DNA of 64,000 nucleotides from Rhodospirillales bacterium (GCA_017644185.1 JAEPMA010000010.1:55785-119784), one strand, 5' to 3'; shown: positions 1 to 9,568, numbered from the stretch's first letter. Program-made: numbers and translations. Notes: generated by a model from the sequence alone, not told the origin.

Positions 1-462
1 CTTGGTCACTTCGCCGGGGGTATCCATAATCGGCAGGCGAAGGTTCATCTTCGTCTGCACTATCCCGGATCTTGGGGCGCGGATGGCGACATCGAAGGCC
101 AGTGGTATCTTTCGCTCCAGAACAGCATTCAGCTGACTTCTCGTCGCCTCAATAAAACTTGGGCCAAGCGTCTCTGACAGCAAAAGGCCAGTCTCGTCGG
201 CGCCGTAGTGATCTGTGTAAATCGTTCCCCAGAACCGATACTTGAAATCGTTTCCGCCATCGACGACGTCGACGACAAGCGTCTGCGGCAGGACAATGGA
301 CGGCAAGTTGAAAAGTTCGACATCACGCCACGTCGGCGCTGCCCGGTCTCCAGCCCATGTCCGCCAAAGATCGAGGGTAATTCCAAGAGGATTGTTTGCC
401 GGAAATTCGCACGGAATTTCTTCTATGTTCAGAACCGTATATTCGACGTCCGTCCCTGACAT
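1..462 (-). CDS. PAS-domain protein (PAS_5-like), 3' end beyond the window
   Basis: The reverse strand is open from an ATG at 462 to the left edge (154 codons, no stop), so the C-terminus lies outside the window. The protein has a short lead, then a W-x-x-W-R-D-V-E segment, a leucine/proline strand, and an R-F-W-G-T strand followed by a D-E-T-G turn. That order is typical of the alphaproteobacterial PAS_5 single-domain proteins. An AGG core lies five bases before the start. The ligand and partner are unknown; proteins of this kind are usually free-standing sensors with no output domain. It is read away from eipA with a 74-base gap, so it may share the reverse-strand transcript. Confidence 0.72.
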   Translation of the reverse strand, partial: MSGTDVEYTVLNIEEIPCEFPANNPLGITLDLWRTWAGDRAAPTWRDVELFNLPSIVLPQTLVVDVVDGGNDFKYRFWGTIYTDHYGADETGLLLSETLGPSFIEATRSQLNAVLERKIPLAFDVAIRAPRSGIVQTKMNLRLPIMDTPGEVTK

Positions 463-536
463 CGCTTCCTGTCCAAGGTTAATCAGATTCAATAATTACA
501 TGCGGGGGAAATTAGGAAAAACAAGTTTCGCCCGCC

Positions 537-1115
537 TTAAAAGGGGAGCCACGAGTGTTCGTCGTTATAGTGAAGGTATCCGATGTTCGCTCCGGCGCGC
601 AGCCCGACACCAGTGCGTATGGGGGCGAGCATGATATCGCCGTCCCCTTGGTAATTCACGCCGAGACCGGCGACGTAGTAAAATGTCCCTTCGATGCCGG
701 GAAATCTTTTGTATATGGCATCCGTCGAATTCAGCCCATAAACAAGAACGAAGGTTTTCGACGCATTGCCGCCGACGTCGAACCCGACACTCGGTCCTTG
801 CCAGAAAATGCGCGATTTACCGCTGGACTTGATATTCAACTCGCCTTTCCCATAACGCAGCCCGACAACGAACGCGCCGCTGATTTCCTCACCTTCGATG
901 TATGCGGTTGGGCGGCCGAGGTCAGAGAAGATGCGTTCGATGATTTCAGCAAGTCCGGCCGTGGTGCTACCGAAAAAGCCTTCAGCCGCATCCGTAATCT
1001 CGTAAGCCGAAAACGTCTGATTGTCTTCCTGAGCATGCCCCGGGGTTGCCGAAACGGTGATCGTGACGGCTAGCGCGATCACCATGCGCGTCACTTGAAA
1101 TAGTCTACGTACCAT
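537..1115 (-). CDS. eipA: EipA-family envelope protein (DUF1134)
   Basis: This 192-residue exported protein has a cleavable signal peptide (about residues 1-29, ending A-x-A-Q). A glycine- and aromatic-rich beta domain follows, with G-A-F-V-V-G-L-R-Y-G-K-G and G-P-S-V-G-F-D-V-G-G motifs characteristic of DUF1134. The family member in Brucella, EipA, is a periplasmic or envelope integrity factor tied to cell-wall homeostasis; the same role here is inferred. Its ATG and GAGGA ribosome-binding site lie inside the last 25 bases of the upstream DUF2336 gene, which suggests translational coupling. Length is normal for the family. Confidence 0.85.
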   Translation of the reverse strand: MVRRLFQVTRMVIALAVTITVSATPGHAQEDNQTFSAYEITDAAEGFFGSTTAGLAEIIERIFSDLGRPTAYIEGEEISGAFVVGLRYGKGELNIKSSGKSRIFWQGPSVGFDVGGNASKTFVLVYGLNSTDAIYKRFPGIEGTFYYVAGLGVNYQGDGDIMLAPIRTGVGLRAGANIGYLHYNDEHSWLPF

Positions 1116-2356
1116 TCCAGTTCCTCATCCGACATTTGGTATGCGCCGTTCTTACCTTCATGAATCATGGACTTCGCCGGTATTTTGCCAATCCGGCGCT
1201 GGAGCGATACGGCAATATCGGCACCGTGGCCGGCCTTCCAGGCGAGCGCGCATAGGCCTTTCGCACTTTCCGAGGTCAGCATCTTTTCGACGTGCTTGGC
1301 GGGCAGTTCCGTTAAAAGCTCATAACTGCGTTGCAGGAATTCGACATTGCCTTCGTCGATGGCATCCAGCACGGCGTATTCATCAAGTTTTCCGGCCTTG
1401 AAGAGCTTGTCGGCATGGCGCGCGTCGACAGCACTTTTCGGCTTTTCCTCTTCGGTCTCACCGGCGTCGATACGCTCGCGGACAGCAAGGCGCAGATCAC
1501 GTGCGAGATCCTCTTCCAACGTGTTAGACGAGATCATCCGTTCGACGAGTGCGGCGCTGACGAATGTTGCGATGCGCCTTAATGTCGCTTTTGAAAGGCT
1601 CCGGCGGTCAACCAACGGCAAATGCAGGTCAGGCCGGGTCTCGGCATGCATGGCGATCTCTTCCATCAATTTATCGCCGATTTCTGCAGTCTGGTTTTTC
1701 AGCAATTCAACAATGGCGGGATCTTCATCCTGCTCCACGACCGCTTGGGAAACCCGGCTGGAGATATTACGGCGTCTGGCGACCGCCTCAAGCGCACCGC
1801 CGCGTAATCCACTCGTGACAATCTGCAGGATTTGCTCGTCCGTAAGCAGCGGCGAGTATTCGAGGATGGGGCCTGCGACGGTGATTTCGGCGTCCTCTGC
1901 AAGACGCTGGATCAATCTTTTCGGGACATTGTGTAGATGCTTGATTTCGTCGGCGATGATGGCCCGGATATGTGGCATCTGGTCTTGGGCCAGAATCTCC
2001 AGAACCTGAAATGTCATTTCCGCGAGTTGTTCGCTTTCATCTTCGGTGAGCGTAGGCACCAACCGGCCGATCTTGAATGCGAGTTCCTCACGAACGGATT
2101 GGTCGACGTCTTTGGCGAGAATCAGATCTGCCTGAAGCGGGGTGCCGTCGTTTTTGGCAACAGCCCGTCGCACTCGGGCGTCTTCGTCGGTCGCGAAAAA
2201 GTATAGGAATTCGGGTTCCAAGTCCTCATGCGCAGCCAGTTCGGCCCGAGCCTTCGCGTCCCCTTTGGCCGCAACCAGCTTGGCTTCTTCGTACGACGGC
2301 TTTTTCTTGCCGCCGCTCTTCCGCTTTTTCTTTTTGCCCAGAACCCAATCGAGCAT
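1091..2356 (-). CDS. DUF2336 domain-containing protein
   Basis: This is a 421-residue cytoplasmic protein with a lysine-rich N-terminus (about residues 8-20) and then a long run of alpha-helical, HEAT-like repeats. D-x-x-V-R-x-x-x-A patterns recur at roughly 60-75, 85-95 and 125-140. This composition is typical of alphaproteobacterial DUF2336 proteins, whose biochemical role is not established. The ATG at 2356 is preceded by AGGAGAGG. It overlaps eipA by 25 bases and the two probably form one transcript; what links them is not evident from sequence. No catalytic motif is visible, so a scaffold or protein-binding role is the simplest guess. Confidence 0.75.
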   Translation of the reverse strand: MLDWVLGKKKKRKSGGKKKPSYEEAKLVAAKGDAKARAELAAHEDLEPEFLYFFATDEDARVRRAVAKNDGTPLQADLILAKDVDQSVREELAFKIGRLVPTLTEDESEQLAEMTFQVLEILAQDQMPHIRAIIADEIKHLHNVPKRLIQRLAEDAEITVAGPILEYSPLLTDEQILQIVTSGLRGGALEAVARRRNISSRVSQAVVEQDEDPAIVELLKNQTAEIGDKLMEEIAMHAETRPDLHLPLVDRRSLSKATLRRIATFVSAALVERMISSNTLEEDLARDLRLAVRERIDAGETEEEKPKSAVDARHADKLFKAGKLDEYAVLDAIDEGNVEFLQRSYELLTELPAKHVEKMLTSESAKGLCALAWKAGHGADIAVSLQRRIGKIPAKSMIHEGKNGAYQMSDEELEWYVDYFK

Positions 2357-2428
2357 TTGCCTCTCCTGAAATGCCCTGAGATGCTATCCATGCTACCGCA
2401 ATGATACAACGTCGGCGAGGAGGGTTGC

Positions 2429-3538
2429 GTGACGAAAAACACCAACGTAACGGTCGAGGGCGCGACGACGGAAGGCACGGCGCGTTTCGCTGATCGCTTT
2501 AAGCCGAAGCCCGGACAATACCGGAACGTCTCGGATCTAACATGGTCGAGTATCGGGATCGGAACCTATCTGGGCAATGCGGACGACAAGACGGATGCGG
2601 ACGTTACAAACGCCGTCCGGGCTGCGGTGAATGGGGGCATAAACGTTATCGACACAGCGGCGAACTACCGCCGTGGGCGTGGCGAGGCATCTATCGGCCG
2701 AGCTCTGAAAGAGATATTCGAGGCCGGTGAAGCAAAACGCGATGAATTGATCATCTGTACCAAGGCCGGTTATTTGCCGACGCCGCCGGATGCTTTCAAG
2801 GAAACTTACCTTGGCCACGACGGTATCGCCGAAAGCGATCTCGTCGGGGGTAATCACTGCATTCACCCGTCCTATATCCGCGACCGGATATCAAAAAGCC
2901 TCGATGCCCTGGGCATAGACAAAATCGATGTTTTCTACATTCATAACCCGGAAGCTCAGTTGGCGCATATTGAGCGGGGAGAGTTCGACGCCCGCCTATC
3001 GGCTGCGTTCGAAGCCCTCGAGCAAGAAGCCGATGCCGGGCGGATCGGCTGCTACGGGTTGGCGACCTGGCGGGCCTTTCGCGCGTCGCCTGGAGAGAAG
3101 GGCTATATCTCCATCGCCGGCGCTAAAGCGCTGGCCAAGCGCGCAGCGGGAGAGAAGGCGGACCGGTTTTTGTGCGTGCAGATGCCGCTCTCCATCACCA
3201 TGCCGGAGGCCATTCAACGGCCAACGCAATGGATGGGCGAGGCCACCGTTCCAGCAGTAGCCGCGGCGCGCATTCTCGGTCTGGCGGTCGTCGGTAGTGG
3301 CAGTATCGGGCAGGGCAAAGTGCCGACGATGAACGAGTCTCTGGTAAAATGGCTTGGCGAAGATTTTCCCGACGACAATCAGCGCGCATTACAGTTTTCG
3401 CGATCCGCCAGCGGTTTGACCACAGCGCTTGTCGGCATGAAGCAACCTGACCACGTGGCGGCAAATCTGGAAGTACAAAGCCGTGCGCCGTTGTCGCGTG
3501 CTGTATTCGAATTGATGTTCAGAAAGACGCCGGTTTAA
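2429..3538 (+). CDS. Aldo/keto reductase
   Basis: This predicted NADPH-dependent oxidoreductase has 369 residues and about 35 residues of leader before the barrel. AKR signatures are visible: N-V-I-D-T-A-A-N-Y (catalytic Asp and Tyr), a C-T-K-A-G-Y strand with the catalytic Lys, and an H-N-P-E-A-Q strand carrying the His. The C-terminal G-S-G-S-I-G-Q and S-A-S-G-L-T-T-A-L segments fit the cofactor-binding end. The GTG start follows a strong GAGGAGGG ribosome-binding site. It is divergent from the DUF2336 gene with a 72-base gap. The substrate cannot be deduced. Its stop shares four bases with the convergent bolA gene. Confidence 0.85.
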   Translation: MTKNTNVTVEGATTEGTARFADRFKPKPGQYRNVSDLTWSSIGIGTYLGNADDKTDADVTNAVRAAVNGGINVIDTAANYRRGRGEASIGRALKEIFEAGEAKRDELIICTKAGYLPTPPDAFKETYLGHDGIAESDLVGGNHCIHPSYIRDRISKSLDALGIDKIDVFYIHNPEAQLAHIERGEFDARLSAAFEALEQEADAGRIGCYGLATWRAFRASPGEKGYISIAGAKALAKRAAGEKADRFLCVQMPLSITMPEAIQRPTQWMGEATVPAVAAARILGLAVVGSGSIGQGKVPTMNESLVKWLGEDFPDDNQRALQFSRSASGLTTALVGMKQPDHVAANLEVQSRAPLSRAVFELMFRKTPV

Positions 3539-3867
3539 TTTCCGAACGCGGGGTCGTGTTTGGCGCCGCCGCGGCAAGAAGGGGAGGCCATGATGCGGCC
3601 GCCTCGGGCTTCCCACTCAGCCGGCGTGTGCGTTTCCATCGACAATGCGTGTACCGGCCCGTCGAGTTCGGCCTTGAGGGTTGCGTTGATAAGCTGGTGA
3701 CGACCGATTAGCCGTTTGCCGTCAAACGCGTCGGAGACAATGATCAGCTTAAAATGAGACTCCGATCCGGGCGGTACATTGTGCATATGACTTTCGTTGA
3801 TCACTTCCAGATGTACCGGATCGACGGCGTCCGCGATCTTTTGCTCGATGGTGGCGGCAACGGTCAT
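3535..3867 (-). CDS. bolA: BolA family protein
   Basis: This 110-residue protein begins with an A-T-I-E-Q-K-I helix. It continues with H-L-E-V-I-N-E-S-H-M-H, the E-S-H-F-K-L-I-I-V-S strand and H-Q-L-I-N-A-T-L-K-A-E-L, the class II KH-like fold of BolA proteins. Conserved histidines (the HMH cluster and the late H-A-L-S-M-E-T-H-T) are those used for iron-sulfur cluster sharing with monothiol glutaredoxins; that role is known for the family and inferred here. I chose the ATG at 3867, which has a GGGGAG site, over an in-frame start 47 codons upstream whose added residues look non-coding. The last 15 or so residues are an unusual Cys/His-containing tail. Confidence 0.85.
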   Translation of the reverse strand: MTVAATIEQKIADAVDPVHLEVINESHMHNVPPGSESHFKLIIVSDAFDGKRLIGRHQLINATLKAELDGPVHALSMETHTPAEWEARGGRIMASPSCRGGAKHDPAFGN

Positions 3868-3937
3868 GATTGCTCCCCTGACAGGCTTGTATTCCAAAAC
3901 AGAATTAAGCCTCGCACGATCAGGGTGCAAGGGGGCT

Positions 3938-4285
3938 TCAACTTCGATTGCCGCCCCGTCGCTGGCGGAATTGCGGGGGGATTGAGTCGGCTGTATTCCG
4001 GAGGTCATGTTCGACCACTTTGAGCCGTTGAGTGAGTGTATTCAGTTTCTCGGCCGATTCCAGTTCGCGCATCTGCATCTTCTCAACTTCGCGTTGCAGA
4101 CGATTGAGCTCCAGCTGAACCTGATCCGCTTTTTGTTCGAACGCAACCTGGGATTCCCGAACCTGCCGGGCAAGGTGTCTACCGTATTCTTCGAACGACG
4201 AGTCGACATGTTTATTGGCATGGCTCGCCAGCCAAAGCGCACCTAAAGCAACGAGTATAGCGACAACTGCGCCGATCTCTGCCAC
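3938..4285 (-). CDS. Small membrane-anchored coiled-coil protein, unknown
   Basis: The 115-residue protein has a single N-terminal membrane segment (about 5-20, A-V-V-A-I-L-V-A-L-G-A-L-W-L-A). A continuous charged helix follows, with heptad-like Leu/Val/Met spacing from about 30 to 100, and a basic tail. The start is GTG with a GGGGAA site seven bases upstream. I do not recognise a named family. The topology, one anchor and one cytoplasmic or periplasmic coiled coil, resembles small division- or envelope-associated scaffolds, but no function should be assumed. It lies 70 bases upstream of bolA on the same strand. Confidence 0.6.
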   Translation of the reverse strand: MAEIGAVVAILVALGALWLASHANKHVDSSFEEYGRHLARQVRESQVAFEQKADQVQLELNRLQREVEKMQMRELESAEKLNTLTQRLKVVEHDLRNTADSIPPQFRQRRGGNRS

Positions 4286-4955
4286 GAAGAGTTCCCCGGT
4301 AAAGTAATGCCTCGCTCAAGCACAATCACGGAATGTGGAAGTTGAATCAATATTTCTGACGCCAAATTGACGAATTAGCTGTGGATAGAGGACACTTTTA
4401 AGTTGAGTGGCTTGGCGTACCCTTCGAATGCGCTTTTTTCTTTAGGGCGAGTTTTGTGAATCAGCCCCTGGAACCCGGCGGGAAAGCCCGGAAAGCAGGC
4501 CATAATCTTGGCATGTATGTTGATAGAGCGCCCCCAAACCACCCTCCATGATGGAATCTTCGCGGCGGGTGGGTCATTCTTAGGTGGAAGGCCGGCTGAA
4601 TAGCGAACCACTTAAAAACGATCCACTTTCCGGCAACGTCGACGTGATGCGCGAATCGCTCATTCGTACTATTGCCAACGGGTTTGTGACCGGGGTTTGC
4701 ATCTTTCGTTACCGTCCTTCAAAAAAAGCCGAAAAATGGGCTGCAAGTTCTTGCCCGCCGCCCGGTGAGACGGTATTCACTGTGGCGGCGGCGCTGCTTT
4801 GTGGATCGTGCTATTCGGTTCGCTTCTGGGTGTTGGTGGTCCGCGAAGTCCTGGGAAATGTTGGCCTGAAGGGGATGTCCTGAGAGGGAGGTCCGGGGCT
4901 TTTGAGCGGTGAACGACAGACGGATTAAGATATCCGTCTAGACGAGGAGTTTTTC
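4286..4955 (+). other. Gene-poor region upstream of tkt
   Basis: About 670 bases lie between the GTG of the small coiled-coil gene (reverse strand) and tkt. Two short open frames (4375-4611 reverse, 4584-4883 forward) have no recognisable family, poor start signals and unconvincing composition, so I do not call them. The first 120 bases are AT-rich and are the likely promoter zone. The last 150 bases are GC-rich with several G-tracts and end in the tkt hairpin. A small RNA or long leader is possible, but I could not fold a convincing 6S RNA, SRP RNA or tmRNA here. Confidence 0.5.
4918..4939 (+). promoter_or_regulatory. Perfect inverted repeat in the tkt leader
   Basis: AGACGGAT and ATCCGTCT form a perfect 8-base inverted repeat around a 6-base loop (TAAGAT). 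It ends 16 bases before the tkt ATG and just upstream of the GAGGAG ribosome-binding site. It could be a regulator-binding site or an mRNA hairpin next to the ribosome-binding site. The sequence does not identify the regulator. Confidence 0.45.
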
Positions 4956-6944
4956 ATGTCATCGGATGCACAATCCCTGGAAATGAGAATGGCGAACGCC
5001 ATCCGCTTTTTGGCAGCCGATGCCGTACAGGCGGCGAAATCCGGTCACCCGGGCATGCCGATGGGCATGGCAGACGTGGCGACGGTGCTGTTCACCAAGT
5101 ATCTGAAGTTTGACGCCTCGGCGCCGGACTGGCCGGATCGCGACCGGTTCGTATTGTCTGCCGGGCATGGCTCGATGCTGATCTATTCCCTGCTGCACCT
5201 GACCGGTTACGAAGACATGACGATGGATGAGCTCCGGAATTTCCGCCAGCTCGGCTCCAAAACCGCGGGTCACCCGGAATATGGCCACGCCAAGGGGATT
5301 GAGACGACGACCGGGCCGCTTGGGCAGGGGATTGCGACCGCTGTCGGCATGGCGCTCGCGGAACGCATGATGAATGCGCGTTACGGCGACGACCTGGTCG
5401 ATCACCACACCTATGTTATTGCAGGTGACGGTTGCCTAATGGAGGGCATCAGCCATGAGGCGATCTCGCTCGCGGGGCACCTGAAACTTTCCAAGCTGGT
5501 CGTGCTGTTCGATGACAACGGAATTTCCATCGACGGCAGCACCGATATGGCCGTTTCCGACGACCAGCAAAAGCGATTTGAAGCGTCCGGCTGGCATGTC
5601 CAGTCCGTTGACGGTCATGATCATGTTGCTGTCGCCGCTGCCATCGAAAAAGCGAAGGCGAGCGACAAGCCGTCGATGATTGCCTGCAAGACGACGATTG
5701 GCTTCGGGGCGCCGACCAAGGCTGGTACGGCCTCGACTCACGGCGCGCCGCTGGGCGACGATGAAATCGCGGGCGCACGCGAGGCGCTGGGCTGGGATGC
5801 CGGGCCCTTCGAGGTGCCGTCAGATGTGCTGGAAAATTGGCGCGCGGCGGGCAGCCGTGGCGGTGCCGACCGGGAGGCATGGGAAGGTCGTCTGGCGTCA
5901 TCATCTAAGTCTGGCGAGTTTAGCCGCGCCGTTGCCGGAACCCTGCCGGGCGGAGTTGCCGAAACGGTGATTGCTCACAAGAAGCGGGTCTCCGAAGAGC
6001 AACCGAAGTGGGCGACGCGTGTCGCATCGGGTGAATCCCTGAACGTGCTAGTGCCGGTCGTGAGCGATCTCGTATCCGGGTCGGCCGATCTGACCGGCTC
6101 CAACAATACAAAAACGCCCGATACCGGTCCGGTGACGCCGGACGATTTCTCCGGGCGGTATATCCATTACGGTGTGCGCGAGCACGGCATGGCGGCGGCC
6201 ATGAATGGGATTGCGTTACACGGCGGTTTGATCCCGACCAGTGGGACGTTTCTTGTTTTCGCCGATTACATGCGTGGCGCCATGCGCCTCTCGGCCCTGA
6301 TGGGCCAACGCGTGCTCTACGTCCTGACCCATGACAGCATTGGATTGGGCGAAGACGGCCCAACGCACCAGCCGGTAGAGACACTTACGATGCTGCGTGG
6401 CACGCCGAACTTCCTGATGTTCCGTCCATGTGACGGGGTCGAGGCGGTGGAGTGTTGGCAGGCTGCCCTTGAAAACGCGAACGGCCCGTCCGGTTTCGCG
6501 CTGTCGCGTCAAGGCGTGCCGACGCTCCGCACCGAACACACGGATGAAAACCTCTCGGCGAAAGGGGCATACGTGCTGGCTGAAGCTGCCGCTTCGGAAC
6601 GGAAGGTCACCTTGATGGCGACCGGGTCCGAAGTGCATCTCGCCACCCAGGCTCGCGATACGCTAGAGGCTGAGGGGATTGGAACCGCCGTCGTGTCGAT
6701 GCCGAGTTGGGAACTGTTCGACAAGCAAGACAAAGCCTATCGCGACAGCGTGCTGGGCGAGGGGACCGTTCGTGTCGCCGTCGAAGCCGCGGTGAGGCAT
6801 GGCTGGGACAAGTACATCGGTCCCGATGGTGGCTTTGTCGGTATGGCGGGATTTGGCGCATCGGCGCCGGCCGGCGACCTGTATAAGCATTTTGGCATTA
6901 CCGCCGAGGCCGTTGTTGCCGCGGCCAAGGAAGGACTGGCCTGA
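4956..6944 (+). CDS. tkt: Transketolase
   Basis: This thiamine-diphosphate enzyme moves two-carbon units between ketose and aldose phosphates in the non-oxidative pentose phosphate (or Calvin) pathway. At 662 residues it has the normal length. Visible motifs are G-H-P-G-M-P-M-G near residue 31, the TPP-binding G-D-G-C-L-M-E-G with a downstream D-D-N-G-I-S-I-D-G, and the pyrimidine-domain Y-G-V-R-E-H-G-M-A with the catalytic Glu. [14 protein letters not shown] follows, then a C-terminal S-M-P-S-W-E-L-F domain. A GAGGAG site precedes the ATG. Aldolase and rpe follow on the same strand with short gaps, consistent with one sugar-phosphate operon. Confidence 0.97.
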   Translation: MSSDAQSLEMRMANAIRFLAADAVQAAKSGHPGMPMGMADVATVLFTKYLKFDASAPDWPDRDRFVLSAGHGSMLIYSLLHLTGYEDMTMDELRNFRQLGSKTAGHPEYGHAKGIETTTGPLGQGIATAVGMALAERMMNARYGDDLVDHHTYVIAGDGCLMEGISHEAISLAGHLKLSKLVVLFDDNGISIDGSTDMAVSDDQQKRFEASGWHVQSVDGHDHVAVAAAIEKAKASDKPSMIACKTTIGFGAPTKAGTASTHGAPLGDDEIAGAREALGWDAGPFEVPSDVLENWRAAGSRGGADREAWEGRLASSSKSGEFSRAVAGTLPGGVAETVIAHKKRVSEEQPKWATRVASGESLNVLVPVVSDLVSGSADLTGSNNTKTPDTGPVTPDDFSGRYIHYGVREHGMAAAMNGIALHGGLIPTSGTFLVFADYMRGAMRLSALMGQRVLYVLTHDSIGLGEDGPTHQPVETLTMLRGTPNFLMFRPCDGVEAVECWQAALENANGPSGFALSRQGVPTLRTEHTDENLSAKGAYVLAEAAASERKVTLMATGSEVHLATQARDTLEAEGIGTAVVSMPSWELFDKQDKAYRDSVLGEGTVRVAVEAAVRHGWDKYIGPDGGFVGMAGFGASAPAGDLYKHFGITAEAVVAAAKEGLA

Positions 6945-6982
6945 TCGCGTTCGCGGTTGGACACATGTTGGAGGGAACGGAC

Positions 6983-7993
6983 ATGAATAAACAGGAACTT
7001 TTTGAAACCGCCGTCGCGATGGTAGCTGACAACAAAGGGTTGCTGGCCGCAGATGAAAGCACCGGCACCATGGGCAAACGGTTGGATTCCATCGGCGTCG
7101 AAAACGTCGAGGAAAAGCGCCGCGACTATCGTGAGATGATGTTCCGCTCCGATGGGATCGGTAGCTATATCTCCGGCGTGATCCTTTATGATGAGACGAT
7201 CCGCCAGTCGGCCGCCGACGGCACGACGCTGGTCAAAATTTTGCAGGACGCGGGCGTTATTCCGGGCATCAAGGTCGATGCCGGTGCGAAGGAACTGCCG
7301 GGCCGCCCCGCCGAGAAGATCACCGAAGGGCTGGACGGGCTGCCGAAGCGGGTCGCCGAGTACTACGACCTTGGTGCGCGTTTCGCCAAGTGGCGTGCAG
7401 TGATCGATATCGCTGATGGCATTCCGAGCCGCTATGCCATTCATACCAATGCACACGCGCTCGCCCGCTATGCGAAGATTTGCCAGGAAGGCGGACTCTG
7501 CCCGATCGTCGAGCCAGAAGTCCTGATGGATGGCGCGCACGACATCGACCGTTGCCAGGAAGTCACCGAAGAGGTTCTGGACGCCGTGTACAACGAACTG
7601 CACCTCCAGGAAGTCTATCTTGAAGGCACGATCCTGAAGCCGAACATGGTCATCGCAGGCAAGAAATGTGCGACCCAGGCATCCCCCGAAGAGGTGGCCG
7701 CGAAAACCGTCGAGACGCTGCTGCGCAAGGTCCCGGCGGCGGTGCCGGGGATCATGTTCCTGTCGGGTGGTCAGTCGGAAGAGGACGCGACGCTGCACCT
7801 GGACCTGATGAATGCATCTGGCGCGAACTTGCCTTGGCAACTCAGCTTCTCGTATGGGCGTGCCCTGCAGCAGAGCGCATTGCAGGCCTGGAAGGGCGAC
7901 AACGCTAACAACTCGGCTGCCCAGCAAGCGTTCATCGAACGCGCGAGCGCTAACAGCCGCGCCTGTGCCGGCACGTACTCGAAAGCAGCCTGA
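6983..7993 (+). CDS. Fructose-bisphosphate aldolase, class I
   Basis: This enzyme interconverts fructose 1,6-bisphosphate and the triose phosphates through a Schiff base, without metal. The 336-residue protein shows the class I hallmarks: A-D-E-S-T-G-T-M-G-K-R near the N-terminus, the E-G-T-I-L-K-P-N-M-V strand with the Schiff-base lysine at about residue 219, and the phosphate-binding S-G-G-Q-S-E-E-D-A-T segment. An in-frame ATG lies six codons upstream, but GGAGG sits directly before the ATG at 6983, so I use that one. It is 38 bases downstream of tkt and 12 upstream of rpe. No gap or pgk gene is in the cluster. Confidence 0.95.
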   Translation: MNKQELFETAVAMVADNKGLLAADESTGTMGKRLDSIGVENVEEKRRDYREMMFRSDGIGSYISGVILYDETIRQSAADGTTLVKILQDAGVIPGIKVDAGAKELPGRPAEKITEGLDGLPKRVAEYYDLGARFAKWRAVIDIADGIPSRYAIHTNAHALARYAKICQEGGLCPIVEPEVLMDGAHDIDRCQEVTEEVLDAVYNELHLQEVYLEGTILKPNMVIAGKKCATQASPEEVAAKTVETLLRKVPAAVPGIMFLSGGQSEEDATLHLDLMNASGANLPWQLSFSYGRALQQSALQAWKGDNANNSAAQQAFIERASANSRACAGTYSKAA

Positions 7994-8005
7994 TCGGAGC
8001 CTTTG

Positions 8006-8656
8006 ATGGTCAAAATCGCCCCCTCGATCCTGTCTGCGGATTTTGCTCGTTTCGGTGAGGAAATCCGCGCTATCGACGAAGCAGGGTGCGATTACGTGCA
8101 CGTGGATGTCATGGATGGGCATTTCGTCCCAAACATGACGTTCGGTGCGCCGATTATCGAGAAGCTGCGGCCTCATACGAAAAAGCCGTTCGACGTCCAC
8201 CTGATGATCGATCCGGCGCAGCCGTATCTCGAAGAGTACGCAAAAGCGGGCGCGGACATCATCACCGTGCATGCGGAAGCTGATAAGCACCTCGACCGGT
8301 CGCTTCAGGTGATCCGCTCACTGGGTAAGAAGGCGGGGGTGTCGCTTAATCCCGCCACACCGGAGAGTGTTCTCGAATATGTGATGGACAAGGTCGACCT
8401 CATCCTGGTGATGAGCGTTAATCCCGGATTCGGGGGGCAAAGTTTCATCCCGTCAGCTCTTGATAAGATTAAACGCATTCGCAAGATGATCGGCGACCGC
8501 CCGATCGAGTTGGAAGTTGATGGTGGCGTCAACGTCGATACGATTGCTGACGTGGTCGCGGCAGGCGCGGATGTCGTCGTTGCCGGGAGTGCCGTGTTCA
8601 AGGGCGACGACTACGCCAAGACGATCAGTGATCTCCGCGCGGCTGTTAAGTCCTGA
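8006..8656 (+). CDS. rpe: Ribulose-phosphate 3-epimerase
   Basis: A TIM-barrel epimerase that interconverts ribulose 5-phosphate and xylulose 5-phosphate. The 216-residue protein carries the metal- and substrate-binding signatures [26 protein letters not shown] and E-V-D-G-G-V-N. A GGAG lies ten bases before the ATG; an adjacent TTG would add one residue. Together with tkt and aldolase it gives a compact pentose/triose interconversion operon. Its TGA is followed immediately by the convergent TSUP stop, so the two stops form a TGATCA palindrome. Confidence 0.96.
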   Translation: MVKIAPSILSADFARFGEEIRAIDEAGCDYVHVDVMDGHFVPNMTFGAPIIEKLRPHTKKPFDVHLMIDPAQPYLEEYAKAGADIITVHAEADKHLDRSLQVIRSLGKKAGVSLNPATPESVLEYVMDKVDLILVMSVNPGFGGQSFIPSALDKIKRIRKMIGDRPIELEVDGGVNVDTIADVVAAGADVVVAGSAVFKGDDYAKTISDLRAAVKS

Positions 8657-9568
8657 TCAGCCAGTTCCCGGCAAAATCGAATAGACGTCCGATGGCTCCG
8701 TCGCCAAATCCAGCAGTAGTTTCAGGCTGACCATAATCACCAACATGGCCAAAAGGCCGCGCAACTGCTCGCCTTTCAGTTTGGCGCCGATTTGGGCACC
8801 GACCTGAGCGCCGAGCACGCCTCCAATAATAAGGACCAGCGCGAGCATGATATCGACTGTCTGGTTGGTCACTGCCTGCAGCAGCGTCACGTTCGCGGTT
8901 ACGAAGATAATCTGAAACAGTGAGGTGCCGACGACGACAACCGTCGGCATGCCAAGCAGGTAAATCATTGCCGGCACCATGACAAACCCACCGCCGACGC
9001 CCATGATCGCCGAGAGGAGACCGACGAAGAACCCAACCGCCAAGGGAAGCAGTGCACTGATGTAAAGCCGGGACCGGCGGAACTTAATCTTAAACGGCAG
9101 CCCGTGGGTCCAATTGTGGACGTGGCTCTTTTTCCGCTTCTGTGCCTTTTGGGCCATCATTGCCTTGATGCTTTCGATCAGCATCAGCGTCCCGATAATC
9201 CCCAAAAACACCACGTAACAGATGTTCACGACCAGATCGACCTGGCCGATGGATTTTAGGAACGAGAAGACCCAAACCCCGACCGTTGAGCCGACCAGGC
9301 CGCCGATCAAGAGGACAACACCCATCTTGAGATCGACATTGCCTCGCCGCCAGTGGGCAAGAACACCCGATATCGATGCGGCGACGATCTGATTGGCACC
9401 GGTGGCGACGGCCACCCCTGGCGGAATACCGATGAAGATCAGCAATGGCGTCATCAGAAAACCGCCGCCAACACCAAAAATACCCGAGAGCGCGCCGATC
9501 CCGCCGCCAATCCCCAGTAGCAGGAATATGTCGACCGACAATTCAGCAATAGGCAGGTATATATCCAT
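8657..9568 (-). CDS. TSUP-family (TauE/SafE) permease, copy 2 of the operon
   Basis: This integral membrane protein of 303 residues has about eight hydrophobic segments. The family's two G-V-G-G-G-F motifs are present, one in each half (near residues 32 and 206). TSUP proteins export sulfite, organosulfonates or related small anions; the substrate here is unknown. It is a close paralogue of the permease at 10912-11823. Most positions are identical by eye, including a central basic loop with a conserved H-N-W-x-H-G-L-P-F-K. I chose the ATG at 9568 because it aligns with that paralogue; a TTG at 9628 has a better GAGG site but adds a non-conserved leader. It is the last gene of a four-gene reverse-strand unit. 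Confidence 0.9.
   Translation of the reverse strand: MDIYLPIAELSVDIFLLLGIGGGIGALSGIFGVGGGFLMTPLLIFIGIPPGVAVATGANQIVAASISGVLAHWRRGNVDLKMGVVLLIGGLVGSTVGVWVFSFLKSIGQVDLVVNICYVVFLGIIGTLMLIESIKAMMAQKAQKRKKSHVHNWTHGLPFKIKFRRSRLYISALLPLAVGFFVGLLSAIMGVGGGFVMVPAMIYLLGMPTVVVVGTSLFQIIFVTANVTLLQAVTNQTVDIMLALVLIIGGVLGAQVGAQIGAKLKGEQLRGLLAMLVIMVSLKLLLDLATEPSDVYSILPGTG

Noticed and set aside
4375..4883. Two short frames (reverse 4375-4611 and forward 4584-4883) upstream of tkt
   Set aside because: They overlap one another, have no good ribosome-binding site and no recognisable family. The region is better described as unassigned.
6737..8290. A 517-codon open frame opposite aldolase and rpe
   Set aside because: Both strands cannot be well-conserved enzymes here. 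The aldolase and rpe motifs are complete and the antisense translation resembles no protein.
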